The position numbers and the translations under genes were made by a program. The notes below the pieces were generated by a model. That model was not told where the DNA came from and did not search any database. It worked only from the letters and a program-made list of their open reading frames with translations. A stretch of DNA of 64,000 nt from Tamlana sp. 2_MG-2023 (lineage in GTDB: Bacteria > Bacteroidota > Bacteroidia > Flavobacteriales > Flavobacteriaceae). Shown one piece after another: positions 59,401 to 64,000 of this stretch; positions within the stretch are counted from its first letter, which is position 1, and the number at the start of each line of letters is the position of its first letter. The DNA lies in NCBI RefSeq assembly GCF_030548465.1, contig NZ_JAUOSF010000005.1:186001-250000 (forward strand). Reading direction: 5' to 3'.

Positions 59401-60378
59401 TTATAAAACCATTAAATTACAACCTCGAATATCGGAGTTGTCAAAACGACCAATCACTTCAAAGGAACCGTCTGAATTGACACGTCCTAAATCTTGTGTG
59501 GCAATAAATGAGCACGAATTAACATTGGCTAAATCAATGATGTTTAGTCCTCCTGCTTTTCCAGCTGTTTGAATACTTAGGGCGTCTTCAGTGTCTCGAG
59601 TTAAAACTTTCAACCATGGCGGACAATCAAACACGCCGTTTCCTTTAGAATAGGCCTGGCTTAAAAGCTCGGTCATTCCGTATTCACTGTGAATCGTGTC
59701 AACACCAAAACCTTGTTTTAAAATGGCGTGAAGTTCATGGCGAATAAGTTCCTTGCGCTTACCTTTCATGCCGCCAGTTTCCATAATAATGGTGTTTTTT
59801 AATTGAAACTGAAACGATTCAACCAAATCTAATAAAGCAAAAGAAACGCCTATTAAAATGATTTTTTTGCCTTCAGCATCTAATTTTATAAGTTGTTCTT
59901 TTAATTCCGAAAGGTTATTCAAATAAAAACCGCTTTCAGGATGCTTTGATGTTTTTATCATGGCATCAACCATGTGAATTAATGACGAACCTTGACGTTC
60001 TAAATAAGACGGTAGCAAGCCTAGAATCACGTAATCTTCAATTTTTCCGTAGAATTGTTCGAAGCCTTTGTTGAAGCTTTTATTGTAAACCTCTATGTTT
60101 GTCACATGATGTTTACTGGATTCACTACCCGTCGTGCCTGAGCTTGTAAATGTCGCTTGAATTTCGGCTTTAGAACTTAGAATGTCACGTGTTTTAAAAA
60201 ACTGAATGGGTAAAAAGGGAATTTCTTTTATCGCGGTTACTTCTGCAGGATGCACATATAATAAATCGCAAAAAGACCGGTAAACACGATTGTTTTGAAA
60301 CTGAAATTTAAATACTTCTAGAGCAGCCCTTTCAAACTCAGAATTATTTTTTATATCGAAAATAGCGTTTGCGTCCAT
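59401..60378 (-). CDS. LuxE/PaaK-family acyl-protein synthetase-like protein
   Basis: A 325-residue ANL-superfamily relative of LuxE acyl-protein synthetase. The phosphate-binding loop TSSGTTGSESSKHHV is at about residues 77-91, with METGGMKGKRKELIRHEL, HSEYGMTELLSQAY and the C-terminal GRFDNSDIRGCNL. No lux genes and no carrier protein are nearby, so it probably activates a carboxylic acid for an unidentified acceptor. ATG start; TACTTTTG box upstream. Confidence 0.85.
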   Translation of the reverse strand: MDANAIFDIKNNSEFERAALEVFKFQFQNNRVYRSFCDLLYVHPAEVTAIKEIPFLPIQFFKTRDILSSKAEIQATFTSSGTTGSESSKHHVTNIEVYNKSFNKGFEQFYGKIEDYVILGLLPSYLERQGSSLIHMVDAMIKTSKHPESGFYLNNLSELKEQLIKLDAEGKKIILIGVSFALLDLVESFQFQLKNTIIMETGGMKGKRKELIRHELHAILKQGFGVDTIHSEYGMTELLSQAYSKGNGVFDCPPWLKVLTRDTEDALSIQTAGKAGGLNIIDLANVNSCSFIATQDLGRVNSDGSFEVIGRFDNSDIRGCNLMVL

Positions 60379-60395
60379 TATAATTTAATAAAGAA

Positions 60396-60403
60396 CAAAA
60401 GTA
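60396..60403 (-). promoter_or_regulatory. Predicted -7 element for the LuxE-like gene
   Basis: TACTTTTG on the minus strand, 17 bp before the start codon. Confidence 0.45.
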
Positions 60404-60469
60404 TATAAAATATAAAAAGCGCTGCTATTTGCGACGCTTTTAAATGCTTTAATTTCTTATGAATATTTA

Positions 60470-60811
60470 CTACCTAATAACGAGCTTTCGTGTTTCACTT
60501 TGGTTATTCTCAGTTATTTTTAAGATGTAAATACCTTTGTTTAATTGAGAAATATTTAATTCTCTACCAAGAAGTTTTGTTGAAAATAAACGCTTTCCAA
60601 GCACATTGTAAATTTCGATGAATTTAGGTGCGTTAATTGCTGAGGCAATATTAATATGGGTAGTTTGGTTATTTACAGGATTTGGGTAAATGGTTAAACC
60701 TTCAATACTTTCTTCCATAGATGATTTTGCTCCTATGTTTTGAGCTGCTGTAGGTAGCGCTAAAAACAAGGAAAAAGCAAAAAATAAAAAGAAAATGTAG
60801 TTTTTTTTCAT
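60470..60811 (-). CDS. Minimal T9SS type A sorting-domain protein
   Basis: A 113-residue protein made only of a signal peptide (to about residue 23, PTAAQ), a 15-residue linker and a complete type IX secretion C-terminal sorting domain (IYPNPVNNQTTHI, EIYNVLGKRLFSTKL, LNKGIYILKITENN, ending TRKLVIR). There is no passenger domain. It could be a degraded gene, a secreted plug or signal, or a substrate anchored by the sorting system. ATG start with a TACCTTTG box 18 bp upstream. Confidence 0.85.
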   Translation of the reverse strand: MKKNYIFFLFFAFSLFLALPTAAQNIGAKSSMEESIEGLTIYPNPVNNQTTHINIASAINAPKFIEIYNVLGKRLFSTKLLGRELNISQLNKGIYILKITENNQSETRKLVIR

Positions 60812-60829
60812 TTGTTATATTTGGTATTG

Positions 60830-60837
60830 CAAAGGTA
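60830..60837 (-). promoter_or_regulatory. Predicted -7 element for the T9SS mini-protein
   Basis: TACCTTTG on the minus strand, giving a leader of roughly 15 nt. Its presence argues that the small gene is expressed. Confidence 0.45.
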
Positions 60838-61003
60838 GTATTTTACAGCAAAAGTGATGCCATAAAATTGTTAAATATGTGTGGTTTTTGGGTGAAATTT
60901 AAATTTTTGTAACACTATTGTTATCTTAGTGTTATTAATAATGCAAATTTATTTAAATTGTGTTATTAGCTTTATCTTTACTTCGACAAATGTCGTAAAT
61001 ACA

Positions 61004-61684
61004 ATGAAAAAAAAGGATATCAAGATTTTACTGGTTGATGATGAGCCAGATATTTTAGAAATAGTTGGATACAATTTATCTAGCGAGGGTTACCAGGTTA
61101 TAACCGCAGAGAATGGGCAAGAAGGTGTTAAGAAGGCGAAAAAGGAACTTCCGCACTTAATTATCTTAGATGTTATGATGCCAGAAATGGACGGCATAGA
61201 AGCCTGTGAGATTATCAGAAAAAATCCTGACTTAAAAAATACCATAGTTACATTTTTAACTGCTAGGGGAGAGGATTACTCTCAAGTAGCTGGTTTTGAT
61301 GCTGGGGCCGATGATTATATCACAAAACCTATCAAACCAAAAGTATTGGTAAGCAAGGTAAAAGCTTTGTTAAGACGTTTTAAAGAAGAAGACGTTGCCG
61401 ATACCATGAAAATAGGTAGCTTAGTGATTAATCGCGACGAGTATAAAATTACGTCTAAAGGCGTTGAGATCATTTTACCAAGAAAGGAATTTGAACTGCT
61501 TTCATTGTTAGCTTCTAAGCCAGGAAAAGTATTTAAAAGAGATGAAATCTTAGATGCGGTTTGGGGAAATGAAGTGGTTGTTGGAGGTAGAACAATTGAT
61601 GTACATATTAGAAAACTTCGCGAAAAATTAGGAGACGATAGCTTTAAAACCATTAAAGGTGTTGGCTATAAGTTTGTAGATTAA
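61004..61684 (+). CDS. OmpR/PhoB-type response regulator
   Basis: A 226-residue regulator: receiver domain with Asp12/Asp13 and phospho-acceptor Asp56 (IILDVMMPEMDG), a conserved Lys in YITKPIKPK, and a C-terminal winged helix (LVINRDEYKI ... GRTIDVHIRKLREKLG ... IKGVGYKF). I use the ATG at 61004, which starts directly before KKKDIKILLVDDEPD; the frame extends 25 unsupported codons upstream. Its stop overlaps the kinase start. Confidence 0.95.
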   Translation: MKKKDIKILLVDDEPDILEIVGYNLSSEGYQVITAENGQEGVKKAKKELPHLIILDVMMPEMDGIEACEIIRKNPDLKNTIVTFLTARGEDYSQVAGFDAGADDYITKPIKPKVLVSKVKALLRRFKEEDVADTMKIGSLVINRDEYKITSKGVEIILPRKEFELLSLLASKPGKVFKRDEILDAVWGNEVVVGGRTIDVHIRKLREKLGDDSFKTIKGVGYKFVD

Positions 61685-62727
61685 TGCCATCACAGTTTAA
61701 GAAATCATATCGTTTTGCGGTAAGAACATCGCTAGCCATAACTTTGTTCACAACACTCGTTTTGGGTGTTTTTTTACATTATCTGGATGGGCTTCACTGG
61801 TATTGGTTAGTGTTGTTTAGTCTAATTGTTTTTTCGTTTTCTTTTGTGATTACACAGTTTAATGTCGAGCGGTTTATTTATAAGCGTATTAAGAAAATAT
61901 ACGATGAATTAACGCTCTTAGAATCGGCAAACTTATCAAAAGGACCTATTACAACAGATTTAAGAACACTTACTGAGGAAATCGATCGTTTTGCGAAGGA
62001 TAAAAAGATTGAAATCGAAACCCTTAGAGTAAGGGAAGAGTACCGAAAGGAGTTTATTGGTAATGTGTCTCATGAATTAAAAACCCCTTTATTTACGGTT
62101 CAAGGCTATATTTTAACCTTGTTAGATGGCGCTTCTGAGGATAAGGAAATACATAAAAAGTATTTAGAACGTGCCAGTAAAGGTATCGAAAGGTTAGGTT
62201 TTATTATCAAGGATTTAGATATGATTACCAAATTAGAGGTTGGTGATTTAAGACTGCAGTTTGAAGTTTTTGATATTATTGAATTAGTAAGTCAAGTGTT
62301 CGATATGTTAGAAATGAAAGCGAATAAAAAGGACATTACTTTAGCTTTTGATAGGAAATATTCGAGACCAGTTCTAGTTCGTGCTGATAAAGAGCGTGTC
62401 CAACAGGTATTGGCTAATTTAATAGTGAATTCCATTAAATACGGGAGTAAAAATGGTACGACAGAAATTAGTATAGAAAACCTTATAAAAAATAAAGTGA
62501 TCGTGCGCGTAACCGATAATGGTGAAGGTATTGAAAAAGTACATTTGCCGCGATTATTTGAACGTTTTTACCGCGTTGATAAAAGTGGTTCTCGAAAAGA
62601 AGGCGGTTCTGGTTTAGGTCTGTCTATCGTTAAGCATATTATTGAGGCGCATCACGAAAAAATATATGTTGAAAGTGAATCAGGAATTGGTAGCGAATTT
62701 TCTTTTACCTTAGAAAAGGCTGAATAA
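61684..62727 (+). CDS. PhoR-like sensor histidine kinase
   Basis: A 347-residue kinase with two N-terminal membrane helices (ITLFTTLVLGVFLHYL; WLVLFSLIVFSFSFVI) separated by only a few residues, so it has almost no periplasmic sensor. HisKA box VSHELKTPLFTVQGY with His130, ATPase boxes NLIVNSIKYGS, VTDNGEGIE and GGSGLGLSIVKHI. One-base overlap with the response regulator (TAATG) marks a pair; it resembles PhoB/PhoR, but the phosphate link is inference. The 3' end overlaps the convergent glycosyltransferase by 18 bp. Confidence 0.94.
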   Translation: MPSQFKKSYRFAVRTSLAITLFTTLVLGVFLHYLDGLHWYWLVLFSLIVFSFSFVITQFNVERFIYKRIKKIYDELTLLESANLSKGPITTDLRTLTEEIDRFAKDKKIEIETLRVREEYRKEFIGNVSHELKTPLFTVQGYILTLLDGASEDKEIHKKYLERASKGIERLGFIIKDLDMITKLEVGDLRLQFEVFDIIELVSQVFDMLEMKANKKDITLAFDRKYSRPVLVRADKERVQQVLANLIVNSIKYGSKNGTTEISIENLIKNKVIVRVTDNGEGIEKVHLPRLFERFYRVDKSGSRKEGGSGLGLSIVKHIIEAHHEKIYVESESGIGSEFSFTLEKAE

Positions 62728-63756
62728 CGCCTTATAATCTGGTTCAAAATCAAAAGCCTTTAAGCCTTCATAGGCTGCTACTTCGTTTAGTTTTTCAATA
62801 GTGAATTCATTTTGACTACAGGTTGGTACCATGCTTAATTCCCAAAGCCTTTCAGCTAGGTATTCCTGTTCAAATTGACCTGGTGTTGGAATAAAGAAAG
62901 CTTTCTTATTCAGTTTCGCTAAGTCCATAACCGTGGTATAGCCAGAGCGTGAAATGATTAAAGCACTTTCATTAATGGTCTGTTCTAGTAATGTAGAAGT
63001 CATAAAATTATATATGGTCATATGCCCTAAAACTTCTTTATTTTGGGTGGCTTCCATTTTTCCTTTTACAAAAACCACTTTTCCAGAGTAATTTTTTAGT
63101 TCAACTAAAAGTTTTTCTTCTAAAAGTGTTCGTTGTGGTTCTGGTCCAGAAATTAAAACCATTAAATCATTTTTAATGATGTCGTCATTTGGTGTGAACC
63201 TGCTTAACGGACCAATATATTCTGTAGGGATATCGAAAGATTTTACATGACCTAATTTTCCGCTTAAATTAGGTTCGCCAGGAACGTCAGGTATCCAACA
63301 TTTATCAAATTTCTGAATGAATTTTTGATGCATTTTAGTGCTCAGCCAAGAAGTACTTCCACTTAAAACATAGAGTTGATGTGTTATAAAAACAGAAGGC
63401 ACTTTTTTATTTCGAACACCCATTCTGTTATCTGAGATGATTCCTGAAATATCATGTTCTTCTAAGATTTTGGCAATGGCTTTCTTTTCATTTTTTATGG
63501 CTTTTAACAGTTTAGGAGAGTCCTTAATAAGCTTCAGCTTAAAGTGCTTTCCGTTTTTGGCATAAGTAACATTGTATGAAGGCAATTCAATGGATGACAA
63601 GGTAGGGAATTCCTTTTGTAACAAGGCTAAAGCATCACCATCACTAGCAATAATAGGGGTGAAGTTTTCAGCGATTAAAGCGTTTATTATCGGTATGCAT
63701 CGTGTGGCATGACCTAATCCCCAGTTCAGTGGAGCAACCAAAATTTGCTTTTTCAT
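62710..63756 (-). CDS. MurG-like glycosyltransferase family protein
   Basis: A 348-residue GT-B-type protein: N-terminal ILVAPLNWGLGHATRCIPII (glycine-rich acceptor loop), a C-terminal nucleotide-sugar half with MVLISGPEPQRTLLEEKL, ALIISRSGYTTVMDLAKLNKKAFFIPTPGQFEQEYLA. The last block is the donor-binding region of GT28/MurG-like enzymes. Acceptor unknown; an envelope glycan or lipid is possible. No membrane helix. ATG start. Confidence 0.82.
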   Translation of the reverse strand: MKKQILVAPLNWGLGHATRCIPIINALIAENFTPIIASDGDALALLQKEFPTLSSIELPSYNVTYAKNGKHFKLKLIKDSPKLLKAIKNEKKAIAKILEEHDISGIISDNRMGVRNKKVPSVFITHQLYVLSGSTSWLSTKMHQKFIQKFDKCWIPDVPGEPNLSGKLGHVKSFDIPTEYIGPLSRFTPNDDIIKNDLMVLISGPEPQRTLLEEKLLVELKNYSGKVVFVKGKMEATQNKEVLGHMTIYNFMTSTLLEQTINESALIISRSGYTTVMDLAKLNKKAFFIPTPGQFEQEYLAERLWELSMVPTCSQNEFTIEKLNEVAAYEGLKAFDFEPDYKALFSLF

Positions 63757-63990
63757 AAGTAGATGTTACTATTTCATTTTGCTCTGCGCAAATTGCTGTA
63801 TTAAAAATTTACAGCTAACGGTGTATAACTTTGATTCACTTTTTTCTCAGGAGCGAAATTCCTGTGAAAATTTTGATAAAATCAAAGGTAAGAGTATGAC
63901 CACTCATGTATATTTCCTTAATTTTACCAAATCTATTTCAAATAATAATTAATTGTTAATTCATTGTTTTAAAATAGCTTAAGGTTGTCT

Positions 63991-63998
63991 TACTTTTG
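63991..63998 (+). promoter_or_regulatory. Predicted -7 element for a gene beyond the window
   Basis: TACTTTTG followed by CG at the window's end. The 240 bp between the glycosyltransferase start and this box contain no coding frame that I can support. Confidence 0.4.
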
Positions 63999-64000
63999 CG

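Overview
The window is chromosomal DNA from a marine-type member of the Flavobacteriaceae (Bacteroidota). Evidence: the DNA is AT-rich. Promoters follow the Bacteroidota -7 pattern TAnnTTTG rather than sigma70 boxes. Gene families are typical of the group: TonB-dependent receptors, a T9SS sorting domain, DUF3127, DUF3098, DUF4271, DUF4296, DUF4301 and DUF2490 proteins, a TamB/TamL pair, and a flavobacterial-type LeuRS with N-terminal extra segments. I see no tRNA, rRNA, CRISPR array, prophage, transposase or plasmid gene. About 60 protein genes, mostly housekeeping, are separated by short gaps that often hold dispersed palindromic repeats.

Layout: 1-2.3 kb, the 3' end of a TonB-dependent receptor and a beta-propeller phytase lipoprotein. 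2.5-10.5 kb (minus), a DUF1569-tamB-tamL envelope-biogenesis cluster. 11.1-13.2 kb, S-adenosylhomocysteinase and a phosphopantetheinyl transferase. 13.3-19.9 kb (plus), a tightly overlapping operon (GGGP synthase-like, thiamine-binding protein, PnuC-type transporter, NadR-like kinase, DUF4301, ArfB) followed by a promoter, a TPP riboswitch and a TonB-dependent receptor. 20-26 kb, a Rieske-like lipoprotein, greA with an attenuator-like leader, a HIT protein, an orphan histidine kinase, DUF3127, a Fic protein under a large palindrome, and aat. 26-34 kb, ldh-like, tag, thioredoxin-like, tonB-like, truB, uppP, a glycerate kinase broken by an amber codon, DUF3098 and ftsX. 34-44 kb, an EamA transporter, leuS carrying repeat-derived in-frame insertions, an OMP, alanine dehydrogenase, a Zn peptidase, a membrane MutS-like protein and an omega-amidase. 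44-64 kb, an Ig-like lipoprotein, comF, glyS, an Lrp regulator with a saccharopine dehydrogenase-like enzyme, DUF423, pckA, hemD, DUF4271, a Dpm1-like glycosyltransferase with pyrC and DUF4296, an epimerase, tyrS, a LuxE-like protein, a minimal T9SS protein, a two-component pair and a MurG-like glycosyltransferase.

No large new defence or mobile system is visible. The points most worth following are: (1) the candidate vitamin B1 salvage module at 13.3-19.9 kb, with a kinase-like ATPase of uncertain substrate; (2) two copies of a structured intergenic element (10.86 and 39.17 kb) whose internal-loop halves look swapped; (3) dispersed palindromic repeats that have entered the leuS reading frame; (4) a near-perfect 34-bp palindrome over the fic promoter and start; (5) a MITE-like element next to the amber-mutated glycerate kinase, which sits inside what is normally a continuous ftsX-uppP-truB cluster; and (6) a GC-rich 14-mer (CGCTTYCGCGGAAA) that occurs far more often than chance in this AT-rich DNA.
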